Shown: one piece after another, positions 29,324 to 37,757 of the stretch | Layout: each line of letters begins with the position of its first letter | Numbering within the stretch: the first letter of the stretch is position 1 | Assembly: GCA_963781065.1 (NCBI GenBank) | Contig: CAWAET010000015.1 | Location: 1-64,000, forward strand | DNA length: 64,000 nucleotides | Reading direction: 5' to 3' | From: CALZJC01 sp963781065 | GTDB taxonomy: Bacteria > Acidobacteriota > Thermoanaerobaculia > Multivoradales > JAHEKO01 | The notes under the pieces: generated by a model | The model's input: only the letters and a program-made list of their open reading frames with translations | Told to the model about the DNA's origin: nothing | The model's database searches: none | Translations under genes and position numbers: made by a program

Positions 29324-30544
29324 TTGTCGCAGGACTACCTCATTCTGCTGGGCGTGGTGGTGGCTTGTCTGGCCGCTATCGCCATGCTGTGGTCGCGGCT
29401 GCTGGCCGAGACCGGCCGCTCGAAGCTGATCGACAGCCAGACCACCGAGCTCGCCGAGCTGCGGCAGCACCTGGAACGGCTGGAGGGCGAGCAGCAGTTC
29501 GTCACCCAGTTCATCCACGAGTTCCCTCACCTCACGGCCGAGCTGCAGAGCCAGCGCAAGCTGCGCCGGGTGCCGGTGATCCTGTTGCAGATGGTCCGCC
29601 GCACCTTCCAGCCCGAGCAGGCGATGATCCTGATCCGCCGCAAGCGCACCCTGGCCGAGCCCGAGCGCGACCAACGGCTGGTGGTGGCGGCGGTGACGCC
29701 GTCGGACTCGGCCTACAAGCCGGGGATGGAGATCGCCATCGGCGAGGGCGCGCTGGGGCGGGTGGCGGAGTCCGAGGAGGTGATGGACCGGGCCGACCTC
29801 GAGCCCTTGCTGTCACCCGAGGCCGAAGGCCTGGCCGGCTTTCCGGTCGACCTGGCGGCGGCGATGATGCAGGACGGCCGGTCGATGGGAGTGGTGGCCC
29901 TGTCCAGGCCCGGCAAGGCCCAGAGCCGGGCCAAGGCGATCCTGCGGCTGATCGCCCAGATGGGCGCCTTCACGCTCAACAACATGGCCACGTTTGTCGA
30001 GATGAAGTCGGCCGCGGACGTCGATCCGCTGACCGGCATCTTCAACAAGCGGGTGCTCAACTACCGCCTGGGTCGGCTGATGATGGAAGCGGAGAAGAAC
30101 GGCGGCCAGGTGGCGGTCTTTCTGTTCGACATCGACCACTTCAAGAACTACAACGACGTCAACGGCCACGTGGCCGGCGACCACCTGCTGCGGCTGCTAT
30201 CGCACCTGGTGGCCGACAACATCCGCGCCGACGACGTCTTCGGCCGCTTCGGCGGCGAAGAGTTCCTGGTCATCCTGCCCGAGCGGTCGCTCGAGGAGGC
30301 CAGCCGGCTGGCCGAGATGCTGCGGCGGGAGATCGAGGGCTATCAGTTCCCCTACGGCGAGTGGCAGCCGCTGGGCCGGCTGACGGTCAGCGGCGGAGTG
30401 GCCGCCTTCCCCGACAACGCGCAGACTTCCGCCGACCTGCTGCGCGCCGCCGATGCGGCGCTCTACGACGCCAAGAAGGCGGGCCGCAACCAGGTACGGG
30501 AGGCCGGCGACGACGGCCAGACCGCCGCCGCCGCGCGCCCCTGA
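29324..30544 (+). CDS. Membrane-anchored GAF-GGDEF diguanylate cyclase
   Basis: The 406-residue protein has one N-terminal transmembrane helix (YLILLGVVVACLAAIAML), a short coiled coil (about 25-55), a GAF-like domain (about 75-220) and a C-terminal GGDEF domain. The latter has DPLTGIFNKRVL, FLFDIDHFKNYND, and an active-site RFGGEEFLVIL, so it should make c-di-GMP; the I-site RxxD is not obvious. The TTG at 29324 is preferred: GGAGG sits 6 nt upstream and the protein then begins MSQDYLILLG. A GTG at 29282 in the same frame lacks such a site. It is divergent from sufT and may respond to a ligand bound by the GAF domain. Confidence 0.9.
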   Translation: MSQDYLILLGVVVACLAAIAMLWSRLLAETGRSKLIDSQTTELAELRQHLERLEGEQQFVTQFIHEFPHLTAELQSQRKLRRVPVILLQMVRRTFQPEQAMILIRRKRTLAEPERDQRLVVAAVTPSDSAYKPGMEIAIGEGALGRVAESEEVMDRADLEPLLSPEAEGLAGFPVDLAAAMMQDGRSMGVVALSRPGKAQSRAKAILRLIAQMGAFTLNNMATFVEMKSAADVDPLTGIFNKRVLNYRLGRLMMEAEKNGGQVAVFLFDIDHFKNYNDVNGHVAGDHLLRLLSHLVADNIRADDVFGRFGGEEFLVILPERSLEEASRLAEMLRREIEGYQFPYGEWQPLGRLTVSGGVAAFPDNAQTSADLLRAADAALYDAKKAGRNQVREAGDDGQTAAAARP

Positions 30545-30572
30545 GCGCTCGCTGGCGCGGTCGAGCCGGGAG

Positions 30573-32417
30573 TCACTCGACGCCGGCCACGGCGCGGACC
30601 CTGAGGTCCTTGAGCCGCACGTCGACCTTGATCTTCGCCAGCTCGTCGGGGGTCAGCGGGCGCGGCGAGTTGAAGGCCAGCAGGTACTGGCTGCGCAGCT
30701 CCTGCTGGATCAGGTCGTAGGCGGCGCCGAGCTTCTCGCTGCTGTCGATGTAGAAGACCCGGCCGCCGGTCGAGCCGGCGAGCGATTCGAGGTCGAGCTT
30801 CTTGATGTCGCGGCGCTCGCCGAACATGCCGCCCAGGGCGATGATGTAGACCGGCACGCCGAGCTCGCGGCCGTACTCGATGCACCGTTTGGCGCCGAAC
30901 TTGCTCCGGTAGTCGTCGCCGTCGGTGAGCACCACCAGTGCCTTGCGCCCGCCCTCGCGCTCGAACTGGAGCATCGAGAAGATCACCGCGTCGTAGAGGG
31001 CGGTGAAGCCCTCGGCGGTGAGGCCGGCGAACCGGCGGAGCAGCGCGCCCAGATCGGCGGTGAGCGGGGCGGCGAGGCGAGGCTGGGTGTCGAAGTCGAC
31101 CAGGAAGGCCCGGTCGCCCTCGCGCAGGGTCTGGACCAGGAAGCGCGAACCGGCCTGGCGCGTGTCTGGCATCAGGGTCCACATGCTGCCCGAGGTGTCG
31201 ATCACCAGGCCGAGAACCAGCGGCACCTCCTCGGCAGGCGCGAAGCGATCGATCGGCCGGGTGCGGCCGGCCAGCCGCAGCTCGAAGTCGTCCCGCGTCA
31301 GGTCGCGTTGGGGCGATCCGTTGCGGTCGGTGACGACCGCGAACACCTGGACCAGGTTGACCTCCACCCGCTCGGCGGCCGCCTCGACCAGCCGGGCGTC
31401 CTCGACCTCGCTGCCGTCGGCGAAGACCGCCACGACCCGCACGAAGTCGCTCGGCGACGGCTCGGGGCGGGACAGCTCGGCCCGCCACGGCGGCGCCGTC
31501 AGCCGCGCCAGCGGTTGTTCGTTGAGGTAGAACTCGACCCGACTGGGGGCGGCGGCGCCGGCCAGCTCGAGGCGGGCGGTGGCGATGAGCCGGCCCTCGC
31601 CGACCTCGAGCTCGTCGAGGCGGATCCGGTTGCCGGGCCCGCGGTCGTTGACGGTCAGCCGGTCTTCGCCCACCCGGCGGCCGGCGGCGTCGTAGCCGAC
31701 CGCGCGCAGCTCGTGCACCGCGCCGTCGGCGCCGAAGTCGATCTCGGCGGCGAAGGGCGGCTTGTCGTCCTCGTCCGCCGCCGCGCCGTCGAGCTCGAAG
31801 GCCACCCTGGCGACGGTCGGGTCGCTGATCAAGACCCGGATCCGGACGGTCCCGGTCACCGGCTGGTCGAACGGCGGCAGCAGGCGGAGGGCGGGTATCT
31901 CCGCCGGGGCGGCGCGCTCGGGACGCAGATCCCACTCGGCGAGGACGGCCGCCGGCTCGCCATTCTCACCGGCCGCCTCGACGTCGGCGTCGACCGCCCC
32001 CCAGCGGCCGTCGAGGGCCGCGGCCACCACCACGCGGTCGATCTCCTCCGGGACCTCGAAGCGCAGTCGCACCCGGGGGGGCGAGCCGGTCTCGGCCGGT
32101 GGCAGGCGTTCCGTGAGACGCAGGACGAGGGGGTCGGTCTCGAACGAGGCCAGGACGATCGCCAGGTCGAGCCGGCCGCCGGCGGCGGCCAGGGCGGGGA
32201 GCGACAGCTCGAGAGTCGCCGGCAGGAGGTCCGGCCGTGAGGCCGGGCCGTCGCCCAGCTCGACGACCGCGGCGATCTCGAGGGGGCCGGCGGTGATCGT
32301 GTCGTCCTCGAGCAGCGCGCGGGCCCGCGCCGCCAGATCGTCCGCCGGCGTCGCCGGCGCGGCGAGGAGGATCGCCACCAGGGCGGCCGCGACACGGTGG
32401 GCCGGCGGCCGTCTCAT
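30573..32417 (-). CDS. Secreted VWFA-related protein of the acidobacterial type
   Basis: The 614-residue protein has a signal peptide (VAAALVAILLAAPATPA) and, in its C-terminal half, a von Willebrand A domain with a MIDAS motif (GLVIDTSGSMWTLM; the Thr/Asp in TDGDDYRSKF). This is preceded by Ig-like beta domains and the VNLVQVFAVVTDRNGSPQRDL... FELRLAGR signature. That arrangement, ending AYDLIQQELRSQYLLAF, is the 'VWFA-related Acidobacterial domain' family, highly expanded in this phylum and of unknown role, possibly metal-dependent adhesion outside the cell. ATG at 32417. Its stop lies 28 bp from the convergent GGDEF gene. Confidence 0.88.
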   Translation of the reverse strand: MRRPPAHRVAAALVAILLAAPATPADDLAARARALLEDDTITAGPLEIAAVVELGDGPASRPDLLPATLELSLPALAAAGGRLDLAIVLASFETDPLVLRLTERLPPAETGSPPRVRLRFEVPEEIDRVVVAAALDGRWGAVDADVEAAGENGEPAAVLAEWDLRPERAAPAEIPALRLLPPFDQPVTGTVRIRVLISDPTVARVAFELDGAAADEDDKPPFAAEIDFGADGAVHELRAVGYDAAGRRVGEDRLTVNDRGPGNRIRLDELEVGEGRLIATARLELAGAAAPSRVEFYLNEQPLARLTAPPWRAELSRPEPSPSDFVRVVAVFADGSEVEDARLVEAAAERVEVNLVQVFAVVTDRNGSPQRDLTRDDFELRLAGRTRPIDRFAPAEEVPLVLGLVIDTSGSMWTLMPDTRQAGSRFLVQTLREGDRAFLVDFDTQPRLAAPLTADLGALLRRFAGLTAEGFTALYDAVIFSMLQFEREGGRKALVVLTDGDDYRSKFGAKRCIEYGRELGVPVYIIALGGMFGERRDIKKLDLESLAGSTGGRVFYIDSSEKLGAAYDLIQQELRSQYLLAFNSPRPLTPDELAKIKVDVRLKDLRVRAVAGVE

Positions 32418-32636
32418 ACCGCGGCGCGGCGGATTCCGCGCTTCCCAGCCATGACGTTGGCAGTTGGCATCCCGAGGAGTCTAGTCTGCAAGCGACGTGC
32501 CGCACGGGGCGCCGGGCGGCCTCCGACACCCCCGCAGAACCGGCAGTCGTCCCCTCCGTCGGCGTTTTCCCTGCCCACCCTGGAAGGGGGGCAGGATGTT
32601 GACGGCCCGCGGAGCCCTGGCTAGCATGCTTGCGAG

Positions 32637-33137
32637 ATGAGGGGGATCTCACGACGGACTGGCGGTCACCGGCGGCTCTTGGGGCTGACCGGTTTTCTAT
32701 TGGCGGCGGCGATCGCCGTCTTCCATGGCCAGCTGCTGTGGCAGCGGCTGTCTGACGGCTCGCTGCTGCAGCCGATCGTCGTCGCCCGCTGGGCGCTGTC
32801 GGCGTTATTGATCCTGGCCTTGCTCCAGCTATGGAGCCGAGGCCTGCCGTTGCTGCGTGGACGACGGGCCGGAGTCCTGTGGCTGGTCATCTTCCTGCTG
32901 CACGCCATGGCTCCCGGCGGCTCCGTGCCGGCGGTAGGGCCGACGGCCGCGAGCCTGCTGCCGGCGATGCTGGCGCTGCTGGTCGTGATCGCCTTCGGCC
33001 TGGCCGCGGTACCCGGCGCCGATTCGAGCGTGCCGCCGCCGCCGACGCGCCGGCGCCGCCGGCGGCCGCATCCCGCCGCTGCCGGCTGGTGCCGCGACCT
33101 CTTCTCTCGCCCTCCCCCCGCTCCGCTTCATTCCTGA
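32637..33137 (+). CDS. Hypothetical membrane protein
   Basis: A 166-residue protein with about four hydrophobic segments: LLGLTGFLLAAAIAVFHGQLL, VARWALSALLILALLQL, AGVLWLVIFLLHAMAPGG and ASLLPAMLALLVVIAFGLAAV. They are followed by a Pro/Arg-rich cytosolic tail (PPPPTRRRRRR). I do not recognise the family. It is 108 bp upstream of, and on the same strand as, a TonB-dependent receptor gene, so it might belong to the same metal- or heme-uptake unit, but this is only proximity. The start ATG at 32637 is preceded by GCGAG, a weak ribosome-binding site. Confidence 0.6.
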   Translation: MRGISRRTGGHRRLLGLTGFLLAAAIAVFHGQLLWQRLSDGSLLQPIVVARWALSALLILALLQLWSRGLPLLRGRRAGVLWLVIFLLHAMAPGGSVPAVGPTAASLLPAMLALLVVIAFGLAAVPGADSSVPPPPTRRRRRRPHPAAAGWCRDLFSRPPPAPLHS

Positions 33138-33244
33138 GTACCGGCGTCCCGGCGACGCCGCCGACGGAGCGTCAAGCTCCCGGATGAAGCCAGTGGTTCC
33201 CACGGGGCCAAACAGACCCACGGACGAGGAGAGAGGTCCAACCC

Positions 33245-35596
33245 ATGATCAAGAGCATCCACCATTCGTTGTTTCCGCAGCAGCTGGCGAACGCCTGGCC
33301 GTTCCGGCCGGTCGTCGCGCTGCTGCTCGTAGCCACCCTCGCGCTGCCCACCTGGGCCGTCGCCCAGGAGCCCGAGCCGGCCGAGCAGCCGGACGATCAG
33401 AAGGCGGCGCAGAAGGCCGAGGAAAAAGAGGAAGAGGGGAAGATGACCTCCTTCTTCTCCAGCACGACCGTCACCGCCACGGGCAGCCGCACCGAGACGT
33501 TCGAGGTGTCGACGCCGGTGAGCGTCCTGCGCAGCGAGGAGATCGAGCGGCTGGCGCCCGACAGCGCCGCCGACCTGCTGCGCACCCAGCCGGGCGTCGA
33601 CGTCAACGGCGTCGGGCCCAACCAGACCCGGCCGGTGATCCGGGGCCAGCGCGGCCTGCGAGTGCTGTTCCTGCAGGACGGCCTGCGGATGAACAACCCT
33701 CGCCGGCAGACCGACTTCGGGGAAACCCCCGGCCTGATCGACACCGAGACGATGGACAGCGTCGAGATCGTGCGCGGCCCGGCTTCGGTGCTCTACGGCA
33801 GCGACGCCATCGGCGGCGTTCTCAACCTGATCCCCAAGACCCCCGGCTATCGTGGCGCCGGCAGCATGGCTGGCAGCTTCGTCGCTCTGACGCGCTCGGC
33901 CGGCGACCAGTGGAAGGGGCAGGGCTCGGTCGAGGGGCGCTGGCACCGGACGTCTTTGCAGCTCGGGCTGAGCCGGCGGGATGCCTCCGACTACGACGCG
34001 CCGAGCGGCACGTTCGGCAACATCTCGCTCGCCGCCGACACGCCGGTGATCGACTCCGGGGTCCAGGACGAGTCGATCTTCGGCTACGTCGGCCAGCAGC
34101 TGAACGACAGCAGCGAGCTCTTCTTCCGCTTCCAGCGCTACAGCGCCGAGCAGACCGGGTTTGGCTTCGTCGAGCCGGAAGCGTTGGGCACGATGGAGCC
34201 GTTCCGCATCCGCATCCTCTATCCGTACCAGGACTTCGACCGGCTGAGCGCCGGCTACATCGCCTCGGCCCTGGACAGCGCGGTGGCGGACAGCCTGGAG
34301 GTCAAGGCCTACTATCAGGCCAACGAGCGGCAGCTGGTCAACGACATCGACATCGACATCGGGCCACTCTTCCCCGGCGCGCCCAACTCCTCGGTCGAGG
34401 CCGACAGCACGAACTTCACCGACCTCGCGACCTTCGGCCTGCGCACCCAGGGCATCAAGCTGGCGGGGTCCCGCCACCTGCTGACCTACGGCGTCGAGTA
34501 CTACCAGGACGACTCCCGCAACACCGACAGCTCGGTGACAACCACCCGGCTGCGCTTCCCGTTCCCGCCCTTCGAGATTCCGCTGGTGACCACCGACGAC
34601 GTACCCAACGCTCCGAACGCCGTCAACGAGAGCCTCGGGTTCTTTCTCCAGGACGAGATCGACCTCAGCGAGCGCCTGACACTGACCGTCGGCGCGCGGG
34701 CCCAGAACGTCGCCACCCGGGCCGAGGCGACTCCGGGCTGGGACGTCGCCAGCCTCGATTTCGACGACAACAGCCTGGTCGGCTCGGCCAGCCTGGTCTA
34801 TGCCCTGTCCGACAACCTGCGGCTGGTGTCCTCGTACGGCACCGCCTTCCGTTCGCCCAACATCATTGAGCGTCTGTTCAACGGGCCGACGCCCGAGGGC
34901 GCCGGGTTCCAGATCCTCAACCCGGACCTGACCTCCGAGGAGAGCGAGAACATCGAGCTGGGGCTCAAGTACCTGCGCCCCAACGCGGTCTTCGAGCTGC
35001 TGCTCTTCCGCAACGACATCGACCAGGGCATCGTGCAGTACTTCTTCTCGCCCGACGAGGTCGCTCAGCTGCCGCAGGATCTGCGGGACCGGATCGAGGC
35101 CACCCAGGTGGATTTCGTCGTCCAGCAGCGCAACATCGACCGGCTGCGCTGGGACGGCGTCGAGCTGATCGTCGGCTACCGGGCTGAGAACGGCTTCAGC
35201 GTCGGCGCCAACTACACCTATCTCGACGGCCAGCGGGTCGACTCGGACAACCCGCCGACCGGCGACGCGGTGTCGGAGAAGGTCAACCTGCGGCTGCGCT
35301 GGGAGCCGCCGCGGGGCATCTGGTGGTCCGAGTACCGGGTGCGCAGCAATGGTGCGCAGCGCGCTGTGTTCGACCCCAACGAGCCGCCGCCGCTGGTGGG
35401 CGAGATCCTGCCTTCCTTCACCATCCACAGTCTTGGCGCCGGCGTCACCCTGCCCAACACCGGCCGGGTGGGGCACAGCTTGTCGGTCCTGATCGACAAC
35501 CTGACCGACGAGCTCTACGCCGAGTTCTCCAACGCCAGCTTCTTCCGGCCCCAGCCGGGCCGCAACGTCACCGCCGTGTACCGGCTCCGCTTCTAG
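33245..35596 (+). CDS. TonB-dependent outer-membrane receptor (heme/siderophore type)
   Basis: The 783-residue protein has a signal peptide ending LALPTWAVAQ, a charged spacer (EEKEEEGK), a plug domain (TVTATGSRTETFEVSTPVSV, VRGPASVLYGSDAIGGVLN) and a beta-barrel. Conserved barrel motifs include SYGTAFRSPNIIERLF (the FRAPxxxELF motif) and NPDLTSEESENIELGLKY. It ends VYRLRF with a C-terminal Phe, the usual signal for outer-membrane assembly. The plug and FRSP/NPDL motifs are typical of hemin, hemoglobin and ferri-siderophore receptors rather than the Oar type. A strong purine-rich ribosome-binding site (GAGGAGAGAGG) precedes the ATG at 33245. No Fur box was found. Confidence 0.92.
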   Translation: MIKSIHHSLFPQQLANAWPFRPVVALLLVATLALPTWAVAQEPEPAEQPDDQKAAQKAEEKEEEGKMTSFFSSTTVTATGSRTETFEVSTPVSVLRSEEIERLAPDSAADLLRTQPGVDVNGVGPNQTRPVIRGQRGLRVLFLQDGLRMNNPRRQTDFGETPGLIDTETMDSVEIVRGPASVLYGSDAIGGVLNLIPKTPGYRGAGSMAGSFVALTRSAGDQWKGQGSVEGRWHRTSLQLGLSRRDASDYDAPSGTFGNISLAADTPVIDSGVQDESIFGYVGQQLNDSSELFFRFQRYSAEQTGFGFVEPEALGTMEPFRIRILYPYQDFDRLSAGYIASALDSAVADSLEVKAYYQANERQLVNDIDIDIGPLFPGAPNSSVEADSTNFTDLATFGLRTQGIKLAGSRHLLTYGVEYYQDDSRNTDSSVTTTRLRFPFPPFEIPLVTTDDVPNAPNAVNESLGFFLQDEIDLSERLTLTVGARAQNVATRAEATPGWDVASLDFDDNSLVGSASLVYALSDNLRLVSSYGTAFRSPNIIERLFNGPTPEGAGFQILNPDLTSEESENIELGLKYLRPNAVFELLLFRNDIDQGIVQYFFSPDEVAQLPQDLRDRIEATQVDFVVQQRNIDRLRWDGVELIVGYRAENGFSVGANYTYLDGQRVDSDNPPTGDAVSEKVNLRLRWEPPRGIWWSEYRVRSNGAQRAVFDPNEPPPLVGEILPSFTIHSLGAGVTLPNTGRVGHSLSVLIDNLTDELYAEFSNASFFRPQPGRNVTAVYRLRF

Positions 35597-35629
35597 CCGG
35601 CGCCGCGGGCCACGTTGTCCTCGTCCACC

Positions 35630-36583
35630 ATGCGTGCCCTCGTCCTGACCGACGAGGGCGCGCGTTTCACTACCGACCTTCCGCGGCCGCCGGTCGCCGC
35701 CGGTGAGGCCCTCGTGCGGGTCCTCAAGGCGGGGATCTGCGCCACCGACCTCGAGCTGGTCAAGGGCTACGCCTCCTTCCGCGGCGTTCTCGGGCACGAG
35801 TTCGTGGGCCGGGTGGAGCGGTGCGCCGCCGAGGGCTGGCAGGGGCGCCGGGTCGTCGGCACGATCAACCTGGGCTGTCGCAGCTGTCCCGTGTGTCTCG
35901 AGGACGGGCCCGAGCACTGCCCGCGGCGGACGGTTCTTGGCATCGCCGGCCGCGACGGCGCCTTCGCCGACTACCTGGCGCTGCCGGTAGCGAACCTGCT
36001 GCCGGTGCCGCCGGGTCTGGCCGACGAGGAGGCGGTATTCACCGAGCCCCTGGCGGCTGCCCTGCGCATCCCCGAGCAGCTCGCGGCGGCACCGACCGGC
36101 CGCGTCGCGGTGGTCGGCCCCGGCCGGCTGGGCCTGCTGATCGCCCAGGTCCTGGCGTTGACCCACGACCCGGTGGTGGTCCTGGGCCGCGACCGCCGCT
36201 CGCTGGAGCTGCCCCGCGAGCTGGGACTGGAGACCGGGCTGGCGGCCGAGGCCGCCAGCGACGCCTGGGACCTGGTGGTCGAGGCGACCGGCAACGCGGC
36301 GGGCTTCGCCGCCGCGCTGGCTATGGTGCGGCCGCGCGGCACGCTGGTGCTCAAGAGCACCTTTGCGGGGGCGCCGTCGCTCGATCTGACCAAGCTCGTG
36401 GTCGGCGAGGTCACCGTGCTGGGCTCGCGGTGCGGTCCGTTTGCGCCGGCCCTGGATCTGCTGGAGGCCGGCTCGATCCGGGTGCGGCCGCTGATCGAGG
36501 CCGACTACCCGCTGGCCGAGGGGCTGGCCGCCCTGGATCACGCCGCCGGACGGGGGGTGCGCAAGGTGTTGCTGACGCCATAG
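35630..36583 (+). CDS. Zinc-dependent alcohol dehydrogenase family protein (MDR)
   Basis: The 317-residue protein belongs to the medium-chain dehydrogenase/reductase family, close to threonine/sorbitol dehydrogenases. It has the catalytic-zinc ligands in AGICATDLELVKG (Cys) and GVLGHEFVGRV (His-Glu), and a structural-zinc set in CRSCPVCLEDGPEHC (four Cys). The Rossmann motif is VAVVGPGRLGLLIAQVL, and VVEATGNAAGF follows in the usual place. It oxidises an alcohol or polyol with NAD(P)+ in the cytosol; substrate unknown. The ATG at 35630 begins MRALVLTDEG; a TTG 15 nt upstream is in frame but unlikely. It lies 33 bp after the TonB receptor and may be co-transcribed. Confidence 0.9.
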   Translation: MRALVLTDEGARFTTDLPRPPVAAGEALVRVLKAGICATDLELVKGYASFRGVLGHEFVGRVERCAAEGWQGRRVVGTINLGCRSCPVCLEDGPEHCPRRTVLGIAGRDGAFADYLALPVANLLPVPPGLADEEAVFTEPLAAALRIPEQLAAAPTGRVAVVGPGRLGLLIAQVLALTHDPVVVLGRDRRSLELPRELGLETGLAAEAASDAWDLVVEATGNAAGFAAALAMVRPRGTLVLKSTFAGAPSLDLTKLVVGEVTVLGSRCGPFAPALDLLEAGSIRVRPLIEADYPLAEGLAALDHAAGRGVRKVLLTP

Positions 36584-36605
36584 CGTCGGCGGTGGCGACG
36601 AGCCG

Positions 36606-36611
36606 TATAAT
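36606..36611 (+). promoter_or_regulatory. TATAAT -10 immediately upstream of a GTG start
   Basis: TATAAT lies only 6 nt before the GTG at 36618. Transcription would then start at or next to the start codon, giving a leaderless or nearly leaderless mRNA. No ribosome-binding site is seen in the gap. No good -35. Confidence 0.4.
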
Positions 36612-36617
36612 CCAGCC

Positions 36618-37097
36618 GTGATCCGCACCCTCGCCACCTGGGAGCTCTTGCTCTTGGGTGCCTTTGTCCTGGTTGTGGCTGAAGAGTTGGCGGCCCTGTT
36701 GATGGCCCGGCGACGGGGTTTGACGCGCAACGTGTCGCGCGTGGTGACCTTCTCGTCGCTTCTGGTACTGGCTGCGATCTACGCCGTGCTCGAGTTGCGC
36801 TGGGTGCGCTTCGACGAGGCCGCCGACGGGATGGAGGCTCTCCGCCGGCTGCCGACCGCCAACTGGGGGTATCTGGTCCTCGGCTTGATGATCGCCGTGG
36901 TGCTGTCCTACGAGGTGTCGGCGCTGGTCCAGGCCCGCAAGGCCGGCCTGACCTCGACGGTGTCACGCTTGCTGGCCCTGCTGATCGCCATGGTGCTCCT
37001 GCTGGTTCTGCTCGGGATCAGTCAGGCCAAGTGGAACCTCTACCTCGAGCGGCTCGACGCCATCTACTCCGAGAGCCTCCTGCCCGCCGGCCGGTAG
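36618..37097 (+). CDS. Hypothetical four-helix membrane protein
   Basis: The 159-residue protein has four transmembrane segments in two related pairs. Each pair holds an E/A-rich helix followed by a motif of the form AR+xGLTxxVSR: MARRRGLTRNVSRVV and QARKAGLTSTVSRLL. This internal repeat suggests duplication of a two-helix unit. I do not recognise the family. The GTG at 36618 follows a TATAAT by 6 nt, so the message may be leaderless. It sits between an alcohol dehydrogenase and a convergent pseudopilin gene. Confidence 0.6.
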   Translation: MIRTLATWELLLLGAFVLVVAEELAALLMARRRGLTRNVSRVVTFSSLLVLAAIYAVLELRWVRFDEAADGMEALRRLPTANWGYLVLGLMIAVVLSYEVSALVQARKAGLTSTVSRLLALLIAMVLLLVLLGISQAKWNLYLERLDAIYSESLLPAGR

Positions 37098-37144
37098 CGT
37101 CGGGCTCGTCCGATCCCGGGTGGCCGGCTGGCGCCGCCGCGGCC

Positions 37145-37702
37145 TCAGCGGGCGGTGGAGAGCCCTGCCGGCCAACGGACGAAGACACCGTCGGCCCAGA
37201 CGATGTCCTGGTCGAAGTCGGTGGTGACGAACGGTGCGAAGTCGTAGCTGTCGCCGGAGAAGGCGCCGTCGATACCGGTGCTGCGGATCAGCATCACCCG
37301 GCCTGCCAGCAGCTTGTCGGTCCTGAGGTAGTAATCGAGGTCGTGCCCCCAGGCGTCGCGCCGGGGCACATGCGCGATGTAGTCGGGCACCAGCAGGCTC
37401 TCCAGGTCGTCGGCCGCAATGCCATCGCCGTAGCTGTCCAGGCTCACGGAGTTGGCGCCCGCCGCTGAGGCTCCCATCTGCCCGGCGATCCAGGAGAGCA
37501 TCGCCCGGCCGATCTCGTGGATGTCGGCCATGGTCCGTTTCTGTTTGGCCTTGTTCAACGAGTCGATGAAGTTGGGGATGACCCAGATCGCAATGATGCC
37601 GATGATGACGACCACCACCAGGATCTCGATCATCGTGAAGCCGCGGCCGGACTCGCGGGCGAAGGACCGGTGGCGAGCGTTGGTCGTGGTGGGCGGGCGC
37701 AT
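37145..37702 (-). CDS. Type II secretion major-pseudopilin-like protein (GspG-like)
   Basis: The 185-residue protein has a class-III prepilin leader: GRG|FTMIEILVVVVIIGIIAI with cleavage before Phe and methylation, Glu at mature position 5, and a 20-residue hydrophobic helix. The C-terminal part (DIHEIGRAMLSWIAGQ... DAWGHDLDYYLRTD) resembles the GspG fold, including the usual DxWGxxxxY segment that binds calcium in GspG. It would need a prepilin peptidase, not seen here. No other T2SS or pilus genes are adjacent, so it is an orphan pseudopilin, a common situation in Acidobacteriota. ATG at 37702. Confidence 0.85.
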   Translation of the reverse strand: MRPPTTTNARHRSFARESGRGFTMIEILVVVVIIGIIAIWVIPNFIDSLNKAKQKRTMADIHEIGRAMLSWIAGQMGASAAGANSVSLDSYGDGIAADDLESLLVPDYIAHVPRRDAWGHDLDYYLRTDKLLAGRVMLIRSTGIDGAFSGDSYDFAPFVTTDFDQDIVWADGVFVRWPAGLSTAR

Positions 37703-37757
37703 CGCGAGGCTTGGGGCGATTGTAGTACGCCGCCGCGCTCGAGCGATGTCACCGGTT

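Noticed and set aside
33128..36730. A 1,200-codon open frame antisense to the TonB receptor and alcohol dehydrogenase
   Set aside because: Same shadow effect; it spans two real genes and an intergenic gap and has no domain or start signal.
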